NCBI GenBank assembly: GCA_033439295.1
Contig: JAVTLE010000021.1
Coordinates: 2,356,009-2,420,008, forward strand
DNA length: 64,000 nucleotides
Direction: 5' to 3'
Source: Deuterostichococcus epilithicus
Taxonomy: Eukaryota > Chlorophyta > Trebouxiophyceae > Prasiolales > Stichococcaceae
Shown here: one piece after another, positions 22,801 to 38,800 of the stretch
Numbering within the stretch: position 1 is the first letter of the stretch
Layout of the letters: every line of letters begins with the position of its first letter
Notes under the pieces: generated by a model
Told to the model about the DNA's origin: nothing
What the model saw: only the letters and a program-made list of their open reading frames with translations
The model's database searches: none
Position numbers and translations under genes: made by a program

Positions 22801-23494
22801 CGCCGCCCCGGCCGCGTCCCCTGCCGCGCCCGCCGCCGTCGTAGTCGCCGCCCCCACCACCAAAGCCTCCGCCAAAGCCGCCGCCATCGAAGCCGCCGCG
22901 CCCGCGCCCGCGGCCCCGCAGCTCGAACTGGCTGGGCTTCTTGTCGGCGATCTTCACCGTCAGCGTGGAGCCTGCACGGTCAGACCATTGAGGCGCCATC
23001 AAGGCGCCAAGCTGCAGCGGCAGGCCAGCGGGAGGTGCGGGACTTTGGGTCCTGGCAGCGTCCCTGGCTCGAGCTTGCACTCGTGCCGGCCGCATCCATT
23101 CCCGAACTGCTTCAGCCGCGGCCCACCTTTGAACTCCTTGCCGCTGAACCAGGACACGGCGGACGCCGCCGAAAATGGGTCCTCGTAGGTGACGGTGCAG
23201 TCGCCCTTGAGGGCCCCCGTGGCCTTATCGCGGTACAGCCACACCTGCAGCCCGCTTAGAGTGTCAGATCAACACTGCAAGCGCCCACCATCCAGATCAA
23301 CCTCAAGCCCAGCGTCTCACGTACGGGCTGACCTTGTGAGCGTTCTTTTTCTTATCGAACTTCACGACGCCAATGGAGCCAAAGTGCTCGGCGATCTGTG
23401 CCTCCGTGACGTCCCGCGGCAGACCGGTCACGTACACCATGTCGACGTCATTGTCGCCGACCTCGAAGCTCATCGTCTCCGGGTTGTACGCCAT
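19864..23494 (-). CDS. TAF15/FUS-type (FET-like) RNA-binding protein: RRM, two RanBP2 zinc fingers, RGG
   Basis: Ten exons. RRM from exons 23494-23333 (DVDMVYVTGLPRDVTEAQIA), 23244-23127 (GDCTVTYEDPFSAASAVSWF) and the start of 22971-22451 (STLTVKIADKKPSQFELRG). The last exon continues into RGRGRGGFDGGGFGG-type RGG and a Pro/Gln-rich linker. Two RanBP2-type fingers follow: DGDWPCPGCGNINFSFRGKC-NKC (split between 22258-22203 and the next exon) and GDWTCPGCGNGNWARRGKCN-MC (about 21765-21670). Then come an acidic KELDEEEMAEARRRREEF helix, YDDFGRLKKKFRG, and a long Arg/Asp/Ser-rich tail ending GRRY-stop at 19866-19864. RRM plus RanBP2 finger plus RGG is the FET/TAF15 architecture; two fingers occur in plant TAF15-like proteins. 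Roles in splicing or TFIID are inferred from the family. Confidence 0.88.
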
Positions 23495-24317
23495 GGAAAC
23501 ACGGCAATCAGGGCCCTGTTTGACGAGAAGTCGCCGCTGCCCACCAGACTGCTGCCGGCACACCCGCACAGCAAGCCCCTGCGCGGCCACAACATCTGTC
23601 AACATCTGTGCGCGTACACCCACATGCTCAGCCCTGGTCAGAGGGTTGCAGCAGCATGAGTTGATACATTTCACGTTGGTCAGCGAGGCGGCACGTTGCA
23701 TGCACGCAGCGAAGGATTGTTGCGGCATGCAGTTTTGGGTTGTTGTTATACACGCACCTAGCGACGTTTTATAAGCAGGGGGACTCGATCACGGGCTCCT
23801 TGCTTGCTTTTTCTTTGTCCCTGCCGAGCATCGGTGTTGATCTGGTGTGTCGGACAGCACACAAATGTGCTTTTCACGGCTGTGCGTCACTTAGCATGAT
23901 AAGATCGCACCCAAAGATCATCTTTGTAAGCAGTCGAGTGTCGCAGCAGGGACGTGCAGCAAACATGAATGCTGTCTCCAGCAGTGCAGACAGTCCACAT
24001 GCATCAGGACCACGTCAAGAATGTCAATGCGATCACCCCACCTGACCCCCACCTGACCCCACCTGACTCGATTCTGCTACTTGTGTGTTGTAGGTGATTG
24101 GTTGTAGCTCTTGGCAGGCGCACGCATCCTTTCATCGTGGTTCATTGAATTGTAATTGCCACCCGGGCACAGGGCTTCAAGTGAAACCAGCTCGACATGA
24201 GTGGGATTGATCCAGTCACAAGGACCGGTGACGACTTTGTGTCGTAATTCAACCGTCACTTGCAGCTCGACGGAGCTGAATCTAGTCGCCGGTCTGCCGG
24301 TCCGTCGCGCGCAGCGC
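23495..24317. promoter_or_regulatory. Divergent interval, TAF15-like / DUF948-like
   Basis: 823 bp between starts, AT-richer than its flanks. It holds three direct copies of CACCTGACC-like sequence at 24036-24068. No other gene seen. If the DUF948-like gene starts at the upstream in-frame ATG (24201), the interval is shorter. Confidence 0.4.
24036..24068. repeat. Three tandem CACCTGACC units
   Basis: The sequence repeats CCACCTGACCCC, CCACCTGACC and CCACCTGACT about every 11-12 bp. CACCTG is an E-box core, so this could be a clustered binding site or a small slippage repeat. Confidence 0.6.
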
Positions 24318-27300
24318 ATGCAGAGTTTCAGAATGCAGCGGGCAGCTTTGCACAGTTCGACCGATTGCAGATGGCGCCTCGGGGGCTTGAAGTCCTTTCA
24401 AACCGGGGTCACTGTTCGATGGCGGCCTGCAATGATCAGTCGGCCATGCGCTCGGCAGAATCACCTCAGGTACTGCAATGGATATGACTGGCATGTTGCA
24501 ATATTGGCCAGCGAATCGGCCAAGTCGGCATTTTCATAATATCATTGGTGGTGTGTGCATGCAGATCGCGCGCTCTATGGGGTTTTGGCAGAAGTGGCAA
24601 TGATGCCACCCCAGCCGCAGCAACAGCAGATTCCAACAGCAGCGCACTGCACCTGCCGCAGCAGCAGGCATACATTGGCATTGATGCAGGCCCACCGCCT
24701 GATCAGCAATATAACGTGCGCGGAGCGCCGCAGGCGACGTTCCTCGGAGCCAGCTGGGCAGCGTTGCTGCTGGTGCGTGCACAGACCATGTTACAATGTG
24801 ACGCGAAACACCAATGATTCACCTGGCGCATATGTACCACCCAAGTGCCTCGTGTTGAATTTGTCCTTCTGCGTACTTCGTGCTGTCACTGCAGCTGATG
24901 TGGCTTCGCGATTGTGCATCTGCTGTTCAGGTGTGCACAACGGTCATGACAATATGTGCCGCCATCACTGCCTTCAGCCTAGCAATCCGGCCTGTGCTCG
25001 AGGTAGGCATGTGGGCGCTCTTGCTGCATCTGGCACTTGAAATGTTCATCAGCATCCCGAGAAGCAAATCGCGGTCTGCTCTCTCGTGCACTTATCGAAC
25101 CGCCCCCAACAATGTTTCTCGGCACGCAAGCGACCCCACACGCACATGCTTCACCGCGTGCAGAGCATGACGCGGGCTTCGCTGGCGACCGAGAAAGCTG
25201 CAAAGGAGATGGAGGAGGCTGCCATCGAGTGGGACCGAGCTGCCCTCAAATTCCAGGCAAGCAGCAGCTACATTATGTGCGTCCCTGCCGTGTTGCCTTG
25301 CACCAATTCGCCTCGCACATGGCGCCTTGTGCATGTACGGCGTCAGTTTCCGCCAATGCCTTCTGCAGACGGATGGCAGCTTTGCAGACGGATGTCGAGG
25401 CTGCAGCTGCGCCCAGCCGTCGCAGCACAGACTTGCCACGGCCACGATGCGGACGCGGGCAAACTACCCCACAAGCCAGCCTCTCATGTGTGTGGGCGAC
25501 CAGCCGTCCCCCCTGGGCTGCAGGCAGAGGTGGACCTGACGATGCCGGAGGTGGCGGCGGCCAGCCGCGAGTTCACGGCGCTGGGGCGGTCGGTCAACAC
25601 GCTGGGCGGTCTGACCACCGGCGGCCTCACCCGGCCGCTGAGCAGCGTGCAGGAGAGCACCGGCCAGAGCCTACGCAAAGTCGTCAACGATGTATCTCAG
25701 CTCACGGCAGTGCGCGATTCACTCCCCTCATTGTTGGATTTGTCAACCCTCTGCACACAGGGCGTGTCACCTGCTCCTTCGGACGATGAGTGTGCGCAAG
25801 CTCGTCTCACTCGGTGCCGCCTCCTCAGTATGCGCTCTGACAGGGATCTGTTGCGCTGTCGCAGGCCCTGAACCCCACGATGGTCGACTGGCGGAGGCGC
25901 CTGTCGTGGATGACGCAGCGTTTCGACGCCGTCAAGGCCAAGTCGCCGCCCGCGCAGCTGCCGCGGCGGGGAGCATCCGAGAAAGAGGCGAGCATGGTCT
26001 CCCTTTTCAATTTGTTGCCGGCCACATCTTGCAGATCGAGTCTGTGTCTTGCAATGCACATCGTGTTCCGGTGTCACTCTTCACCCTCTGTGCACACAGG
26101 CTGTGCGCGCATGGATAGCCTCGTGGCGGCAGCGGACGGCATCCGCCATGGCACCTGCAGCGGTGGCGGCGGCAACAAGGTCCGCAGAGCGGCAGGCCTT
26201 GCGCACGCCGCCCACCCTGCAGCGGGACATGGCCGCCGCCATCGACCAGGCTGGTGCTTTCGCTGCCGCCGGCAATCCGCGCGACCCGGTGGATGATGGA
26301 GAGGATTCCATGCGCGCTGCTCGCAAAGGTACGGGAAGATATGCATTGTTGGACTTAGGGTTTAGGGCCCACGCCGAGGACATCGCTATGATGCATGCCA
26401 CTGTGATGTGGCAGCGCAGGCAGCAGCCGCAGCAGGGGTGAAGCCTGCGCAAGACCCGACCACCACATGGCTGTCAACCTGTGCACCGACAATGTGCTGC
26501 AGAGGTGCGGGCGATCAATGCGGCAGCAGAGGCGGCGGAACGCATGGCGGACCAGGCCTCTAAGATGGCAGCGGACATTCAGGGCGCATCTGCAGCTGGC
26601 GGCGGTGTCTCTGCCGCCAGCTCAGGCCGCGTCGCACCGGTGGCGGCTGCCGCGCAGGTGGCTCAGGAGGCCGGCACCAGGTCGCCCGGCCGGCGCCAAA
26701 GCAAGGGCAAGTCGCGGCCGCAGGGCATGTCGTCTCTGACGGGTAGGCATTTGCTTGCACACGCCATCTCTGCTGGCTGGCGTGGCTGCCATCCCCGAGC
26801 ATGAGGAGCAGGTTGCAGTTTTGATGCCCCAGGAAATTGGAACCCTGCCTTGGTCTGCATTTGAGCAAACCGATGTCCTGTCGGGTTACTGGCGTGTGAC
26901 GACTTGTCATGGTGTCCACGACAGACGAGGACGTCGAGCTGCTGGAGCGGCTGAAGGACCGCCGCAGCGCTGCAGAGAGCGTGTACAACGCGCTGCGCCG
27001 CGCAGAGCAGGCCGCCAACGCCGCCGCTCAGGTGCATGTAGTTTGTGCTGCGCAAGCTCCGCTGTGTGCCCTTAAAAGCGACTCGAGCCAGCGTCGGGCC
27101 GCTGGCACCCTTGCAACATGATGGTATGCTGCACACCCTTGCGCACCGAGTGCTAATGTGCAGCTGCAGGATGCTTGCTTGCCCTTCCATGGGCACTAGG
27201 AGCGGAGCTGCTGCTCTGCTGCTCTGCTGAGAGAACGCTGGATGCCGTGCAGGCGTCGGGGCAGCTGGAAGAGGCGCTCCAGGCTGCAGAGCAGAGCCCT

Positions 27301-27489
27301 GGCTACCGGTCGCTGCCACAAGCGCAGCAGCAGCAGCGGCAGCAGCAGCAGAATCAGCAGCGATGGCAGCAGAAGGACAGTGCTGGCGGCGGCGGCAGCC
27401 TGGTTTGCTCCTCAAGTGATGAGGAGGACACGATCCTAATGCTGCGCGATGGCATGGCAGGCAATGCCTTTCGCACTGTCGAGTCGTAG
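24318..27489 (+). CDS. DUF948-like protein with transit peptide, one membrane segment and long coiled coil
   Basis: Ten exons whose phases close: 24318-24469, 24565-24772, 24931-25002, 25164-25256, 25524-25691, 25865-25996, 26100-26328, 26503-26742, 26925-27031, 27253-27489; 545 residues. The N-terminus (MQSFRMQRAALHSST...) is basic, rich in Ser/Thr/Arg and lacks acids, as in plastid transit peptides. Residues ~110-140 form one hydrophobic segment (ASWAALLLVCTTVMTICAAI then TAFSLAIRPVLE). Next come Ala/Glu-rich helices, with SLATEKAAKEMEEAAIEWDR and PEVAAASREFTALGRSVNTL then SSVQESTGQSLRKVVND, resembling DUF948 proteins of cyanobacteria and plastids. The C-terminal half is coiled coil, then poly-Gln and an acidic SSSDEEDT patch. 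Function unknown; the DUF948 match is by eye. Confidence 0.68.
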
Positions 27490-27927
27490 CTGCCACAACG
27501 AAGCACCGGGCGTGATCAAGACCAGACACTGCTTTCAGGGCGCAAGTCCACCGAGCAACGACTGCAGCGCAATTACCTTTGTTGAGCAGCAACACGAAGG
27601 CCTGCGGTCGTCTCCTTTGCGAGCCTTCGTGCTGCTGAATATTTTCTGACTTGCATTAGCCCTAGACACGCATGGTCAATTCATTCTTTGCGAGATTCAT
27701 ATGGGTAGTGACCAGCGGCGTCTTGCTGTTGAATCAGTGTGCTGCTCCTGCTAGAACTGAGACTGCGCAGATGGCTTGGCCCTGCAGCCGACTCTAGAGT
27801 GGCAGTCTCAACAGAGTACGATCTGACAACAGCTTGCAATCACCCTAGGTATGTCGCGGTCACTAGAAGTGAGCACATCCAATCAACATCCAAAGCCGCC
27901 ACAATGCGGGACGTCGGAACAGCGTGG
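27490..27927. other. Convergent interval, DUF948-like (+) and monooxygenase (-)
   Basis: 438 bp, AT-richer, presumed 3' untranslated regions of both neighbours. No gene or clear signal seen. Confidence 0.4.
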
Positions 27928-32031
<4,104 letters not shown>

Positions 32032-32089
32032 GCCTGCGGTTCCCGGCTGTGCGGATGTAGATGTTGGGTGCCGATCGGACTGAGGCCCG

Positions 32090-32591
32090 TCACCCTGCCT
32101 TCACGCATTCCTTGATACCCAGCTCGGCAAGCAGCTCCTCAAGCTCGTCCACGCTGCCATTGTCCGCAGGATGGGACCTGCAGCCGTACATGCTGCATTA
32201 CACTGCTCCGCCACCGACATGCTGCCGCCGTTTGAAGCTCCTTGAAGCATCTGCATCCCTGAATATTCACTGCAGGCTGGTCCACCAAGCACCTGCGGGC
32301 CTCTGCGAGCTGGAGAGCCGTCCGCAAAAGTCGCCCGCGGTGCTTGGCATAAACAGAGTTTGACGGCAGCTGTTCCACGTGCCCCAGCTCAGCGTTGATC
32401 TGCCGGATGGTTTGCTCTATGGTATGTGATGCATCAGGAGGCCCTTTCCACGGGCGCTGCACCCGCTTTCGAGTCGATGGTCGTGAGTTGAGGTTGCGCT
32501 TGCTACTCCTTTGCCGCTTGGCTTTCAGCTGGCTTGCGACCGTGGCAGACTCACAGGGGTCAATGTCAACAGGCGTCCCTTCGTCTTGCAT
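32090..32591 (-). CDS. Conserved small protein of unknown function
   Basis: Two exons, 32591-32293 and 32177-32090; phase 2 joins exactly, giving 128 residues. The N-terminal third is basic (KAKRQRSSKRNLNSRPSTRK, then RVQRPWKGPP), a possible nuclear signal. A helical core follows, TIEQTIRQINAELGHVEQLP then SNSVYAKHRGRLLRTALQLA, and the exon 2 tail is acidic (VDELEELLAELGIKE). The clean splice join and the charged helical ending suggest a real gene. I do not recognise a named family. The stop lies only 58 bp upstream of the monooxygenase ATG. An upstream in-frame ATG at 32678 would add 29 residues. Confidence 0.65.
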
Positions 32592-32867
32592 GCTGCACGA
32601 GTGAGGCGCAGTGCACTGCACAGATGGCAGTCGTGGCTGTCGGAACAGGTGTCTCGGAAGGGTTGTCGTACAAAGCACGCATGCTACGCTTTCAAACTCT
32701 TGATTGCATCGTGCTGCCTAAAATCCTGCCCATTGCTGCAGTGCTATACCTCTGTGCTATCGGGTCTCTTGAGCGTCAAAGGGCGGCGAACACCACAAAG
32801 AAACAGGCATGTGAAGGTGCTTGAAGGATTGAACTTGAAACACGAATAACAGACCCGCATAGACAAG
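32592..32867. promoter_or_regulatory. Divergent promoter, small conserved gene / MSH6
   Basis: 276 bp between start codons; must serve both genes. No exon found inside apart from the optional N-terminal extension of the minus-strand gene. Confidence 0.45.
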
Positions 32868-35800
32868 ATGTCTCAGCGCAACATCTCTAGCTTCTTCGTC
32901 CGCACTCCGCGTCAGGATGGCAGGAGCAGCCAGCCGCAGGCTTCGGCCAGTCAGTCGCTTGGCACGCCAATCAACGGCGCCGCTGCTGCATCGGTGGCAC
33001 AGCCTCCACAGCCGCCGCAGCCCGTCTGGCAGCAGCAGCAGCAGATGATGGTAGACCAGACACCTCTGTCAGGGCACAAGCGGGATGCTCGAGGTGTGCC
33101 AGTCAGCCGCAGCGGCAGCCTCGGCAGCATGCCATCCGCCGACATTGCAGGCGGCCTTGAGACGCCGCGGCAGACAATGCCGCCGCTCCGCGCGCCGCCT
33201 TCGAGCCGCAAGCCGGCGAACATGCACACACGGCGGCGGGAGCTGCAAGCAAAACTAGGCGATGACACAAAGGACGCCGCCAAAGCCAAGTGAGCGATGT
33301 TGCTTCTGTGAGTTGCCGCTGTGCCAAAGCGTCTGACATGCATTTGAAACTTGCGTGACTGCAAGCCGTGTGCAACACTCTTTGAAACTATGTTCATTGA
33401 CCCGGCGCGGCCGACTTTTGTGTGCTCCCGCAGGCAGATCAGCGAGAATTTTGCATGGCTTCAGCCGAGGAGGATCAAGGACGCGCAGGGCAGGCAGCCA
33501 TCAGATCCAGTGAGGCCAATCGTACACCACGAATCTAGCACCATGACCATGTCAGTAGTGCAGAGCATGGTCAATTTGACAGCCAGCTGGCTGATGCAGT
33601 GTTTGCACACTTGCAGGACTATGACCCGAGGACTGTGCAAGTGCCGTCGCAGCTTTACTCCAAGCTCTCAGGTGTGAACCAACTTCGATCCTCTGCTGCA
33701 GCCGTGGCACGCTGCCACCTCGCTGAGTGTCTGAGTGTCATCAATCGGCGCTTGTCGGCACTCTTGACGTCCCGGCATGTTGCTGCAGCTTCGCAGAAGG
33801 CGTACTGGGACATCAAGAAGAACTTCAGGGACGCAATGTGAGCATGTCACCTTGCAAGCCATGGCCTCTGACCATCAACGTTCAGCAGGGCGACGATCTG
33901 ATGTCTGATGTCCGATATCTAATTTCTAGTTCTATTGTCACGACACAATTGTTCTCGGCTGCGCACAGACTCTTCTACAAGATAGGAAAGTTCTACGAGC
34001 TGTACGAGGAGGACGCTCAGATCGGGGCTGACCACCTAGGCTGGAAGATGACGCACTCTGGTGTGGGCCACTGCCGCCAGGTGCCGCTTCTATACGATCC
34101 GTCTCCTGGTTCACTTGGCAGGCTCCCGAGCCTGCATTTCACAGTGCCTGCCGTGCGCTGAAGCTTCTGCCATGGATTTTTGCTGCTCAACTCGCCAGTC
34201 AGATGCATTGACAACCCTGCATGGCTCAGCTCCTCAGCTTGCGATGCACTGCTGCAGTATCAGCCGATCAGGACCTGCGTGACATGTCCGCAGGTCGGCT
34301 GTCCGGAGAGCGGCATTGAGGAGGCGGTGCAGCGGCTGACCGCCGCGGGGTTCAAGGTCGGCCGCGTGGAGCAGACCGAGACTGCGGCCGAGGCCAAGAA
34401 GAAGCGCGGCAACAAGGTGCGCTTCTGGGCGACCTGCATGCCGCCCCTCCGTCACGAGCCCCGCCCTCTAGTGGCAGATGTGTTGTCACCTGGGGGTGGG
34501 CAGCGCTTTCCAGATGCGGCGAGTCATATTGACCGTCTTTGCTGTTGGTGCAGGCGACCATCCAGCGGGAGTTGACACGCATCCACACGCCTGCGACCCT
34601 GACGGGCGCCGGCGTCGACCCCGACGCCGTTCACCTCATGGTGCGGCTGTCCCGCTGCGACATGCAAATCGAAACTGGACTGCTCATGCAGGGGCTTATC
34701 CGACTGCTGAGCATTGCATCATTACAGTCAGTGCGGTCACCTGACAGGCTCACATGCTCAGCCTGCTGTACATCTCTGTTCCTGATATGCTGCAGGCGCT
34801 GTGCGAGGAGGTGAAGCCAGGCGCGGGCGCCAACGACCACGTGGCCATTGGCTTTGCGTTCCTGGATGCCGCGGCGGACCACTTTTACGTGGGCCGCCTC
34901 CAGGACGGCGCGAGTCGGAACAACTTGACGACCCTGCTGACACAGGTGCATCTCCGTCCCGAAACCCTAAATTGGTCAGCCGCGGGAGCTGGCTCTTGGT
35001 GCAGAGATGCAGCAGTGCGTCGCCTGCAGTGCTGGGCAGGCCTCCGGACCATGCACGTGCACCCTTGAACAAATCACAGGTGAATGCATGCGCAGATCAA
35101 TGCCAGCCGTAGATGTCGGCGTGATCGCCGCCATGACTGCTCGACGGTCTTCCACCACAGGTGGCGCCAAAGGAGGTGCTGCATGCACGCAACTCGCTGA
35201 CGGGCCTGACCGCGCGCGTCCTGGCCTACCCGCCTGTGCCGACGACGCTCAGCAGCGTGGCGCCTGGCGCCGAGTTCCCCGACCCAGACAGCGCAGCCCG
35301 TACCCTCAGGGACCTGGTGTGCACTGGCCACGTCTGACGCCTGCCGATGGATCCGGTGACGAGCCGCGAGGGCCGTGAGCGCCTGACCTTGCGCTCCTGC
35401 CTGTCCACAGAGAAGAGACTGGGACGCGCAGCACCGGCCAGTGAAGTTCTCATTGTCTCAAAGTCTTGACAAGCATCGGGCCAACAGCCTGCGAAGGCAA
35501 GGTGCAGCCGTGTGGCCATCTGCTGCCTCCTACCACCCTGCCCCTCAATGCAAACAGCTGGAGAACATTTGAGCAACAACACCTCGTGCCTGCCTGCCAG
35601 GACGACTTTGGCGGGGATGCGGCGCTGCCGGAGGGCGTGACGCGGCTGGGTGGCCTGCCGCTGAGCGCGCTGGCTGCGCTGGTGCTGCACCTCCGCCGCA
35701 TGCGCTCCGTGGACGAGCTAGCCGGCTACTCTGCACTTGTGTCGCCCTACGAGGTGCAGCAGTGTCAGCAGCTGCTGTTGCAAAGCTGCTGATGCGGGCC

Positions 35801-38800
35801 ATGCCTTGCAACTTCGTGAACAGCTTGCTCAGCATGCTGACGGGGGCATCGGGCACCTGCTGCCCATGCCAGGCTTCGACCCGAGTCGTTACCCGAGCCC
35901 ATCGAGCTGCCTGCTATGCTGGAATTATGCCACAGCTGCCTGCGCACTGAGCCCAATGCTGAGCGCAGCTGTATGCGGCGGCGCTGCGGCTGGATGGCCC
36001 AACGCTTGGGAATCTGGAGCTGCTGGAGAACCAGGAGTCCGGCGACGCCGCCGGTTCGCTGCTCGCCTGCCTCGACAGCTGCGCTTCTGCAGGTGCACTG
36101 TGCTGTGTGTGTTGTTCGTCATGGTTGAGGCCGCCGGGTCGCTGCTCGCCCCCCTTGACAGCTGCGCCTCCGCCGGTGTGTTTCGTGCTTCACGTCTGGG
36201 GGTTTTCAAGCGGCGGCCCAGCAAGCAATCTTCTGCAGACGCGAATTGCGGGGCAACGGCAGCCCTGCTACTGCGCATCAAGAGCTTCCGGCGTGCCCCT
36301 TGTGGGTCGTCCTTGTATGTGCACGCTGGGTCGAGTGACGGCAGGACCACAATCGAAGCTGGAAGCTGGCTGCGCAGGCGGGCGGCGGCTGCTGCGGCGG
36401 TGGTTGTGCCGACCGTTGACGGATGTGCGCACGATTGATGCCCGCGCCGATGCAGTGGACCTGCTGGCAGCCAACCCCGACACAGTGCGCACTGTTCCCT
36501 GAGAACCCGCCGTGACTGTCGGCATGCTTGACCGGACCGCCAGCTGAGAGGCCGACCTGGATGCCATGAGACGGTCCGGTCCTCCCCGAGATCATGCGGC
36601 CTCTGCTCCTGGTCCCAGCTCGACCCATGAGATGCGTCGACCACTGGACCGCCGGCTCCCCAGAGGCGTCGTCTATTGTCGGAAGGGCTCTGAATGCGCG
36701 TCGCGAGAGACAAGACATCACAATCTTCTCCAGCAGGGCAGCAGCAGGTGTCCGTGCACTGTGAAACACGTCAGTCGCAGTCAATGCGCGTGGAGGAAAC
36801 TCATTCTACCGCCGGCAGGTGGGGGAACTGCGGCAGGCGCTGCGGGCCATGCCCGACCTGGAGCGGGCGCTGGGCGCCGCCCGCAACGCCGCCGCGCAGC
36901 CGTCGCCCGCGCTGCCGCCCGCCATCCTGCGCACCCTGCAGAAGAAGTGCGGGCAATCGAAAATCTATGCGCTGCTGCTGTCCAGGCCTGAGCCAATCGT
37001 CTGTGCTCTCCAGCCCTTCATGTGAGGCCACTTGATCCACTCCGCCCGCCACCCTGGGATGCTCATTCACATCTTGGACATCACCTGGGCCACCTGATCC
37101 GTCCAGCATCGAAGGAGCTCCACCTCGCCTCACGCAGGCGCCTCGTGGCGCTGGGCACGGCCGCTGCCGGCATCCGGGCGGCGTGCGCCGCGCTCAACGA
37201 CTTTGACGCGGCGTGCGCCGACGAGGTCACCGAGCTGCTGCGGGCCGCGACGGCGGCGGCGCGGCGCTGCGGCGACGGCGCTGCGGCAGAGGTCCTGGAC
37301 CTCGTGGACAGCGCCCTCACCTGGCCGGACACTGCGGTGGGTGTCACGGTTTCTTCCCATTGTCGTTCAGCGCCAGTGCGCTTGACAACGCAGAGCAAGC
37401 ACAGTCATCTGGCCGGAGGCCCAGGTGAGATCAAGGACATCCTTGTAAAAAAGGTGTTGCGACTCGTCCGGGCTGTCCTTCGCTCCGCAACCCTCCGATA
37501 TGGAAACAGCACGCTTCCATTTCCGCTTGTACGATGCAGCTCAAACTGCAGCTGGGCCAGGCATGGTGTGCAAATGGTGCCTGCACCACCTTTTAATCGT
37601 TCCCAAGTTTAACGCAATGTTGGAACCTTGTCAGGTGGGCAAGGGCAAGAAGGGCGCGGGCAAGGCGTCCACGGCGGCGGCGCCGACGCTGGCGCCCTCG
37701 CTGCTGGCGGACGTGCCGGCGGCGGCGTCCGCGGCAGCCGCCGAGGAAGGCGCTGAGGAGGTGGCGCTGCAGGCCGAGATGGCCCTCACTACTGAGCTGC
37801 TGTTGCAGGTAGGTTTGAGGAGTTGCTGTGACGGTTTTTGGTCTGGCTTTTGTTTGCTGGCGCCACATCCAGCACAACCACTGCAGAGCGCATGCACGCG
37901 GTCGAGCGTTCTGAAGCAGCTGTTGCGCTGTTCCCCTTGATTCAAGGCCCAGCACGGGCTGCACATCGTGGAAGGCCGTGTCCCTTGGGAGGCCGTGTCC
38001 CTCGCAGCAAGGTGTGCAGGTGCCCGTCCTCGCGCTTGCAGCATGGGCACCGGAAGACCGCACCGTCTCTCCTCAGTGCCAAGCTCGCCACCGGCTCACG
38101 CTGTCCCCCACGTGCCACGCAGCTCAACGCGCAGAGTCGGGAGTGGGAGGCGCTGCAGGAGGCGGCTGCCACGCTGGACGTGCTGGCCGCCTTTGCCGCC
38201 TTCTCCGCCGAGGCGGAGGGCCCCACCTGCCGCGCCTCCTTCGTGCCGCACGGTGCGGCCGGTCGCTGTCGCATCATGATTCGCTTGGCTTTGAGCGTCG
38301 GCAGCTCGAGGCTGCGGGCTTCCTCACGTTATGTGGCGTGGTCTTTGCAGCCGCAGCCACTTGAGGTTGTGCAGCTGCCGGAGAGGAGTGGGGCGATGAT
38401 CTGCACGAGGTCATTGTTTTGATTGCGGCCTGGATCTGACAGCCGTGCCAGGAATGCCTTCGATGGTGAGCTGAAGACTGCACAGGCTCACCCGCAAGCT
38501 GCGGCTGGACACATGTTACGTATTTCCCTCAATGGTGTCACCTGAACTCGGAAACGTCGGCAGGCTCCCTGGAGGCGGGCAGTGGCGCAGCGCTGGACCA
38601 CAGAGGGGGGAAGGGCCATGTCAGAACGTACCTTCTGTTGCTGTTGCAACCTGGACCTGGCGGCCGCGCAGGCTCTCCCGAGGCAGGCGGCGGCGCGGTG
38701 CTGGACCTGCGGCAGGCGTGGCATCCGTGCACGCGCGCACCCCCCGGCGGCTGCATCGTTGCCAACGACCTGGCGCTCGGCGCGCCCGCATCGCCCGCAC

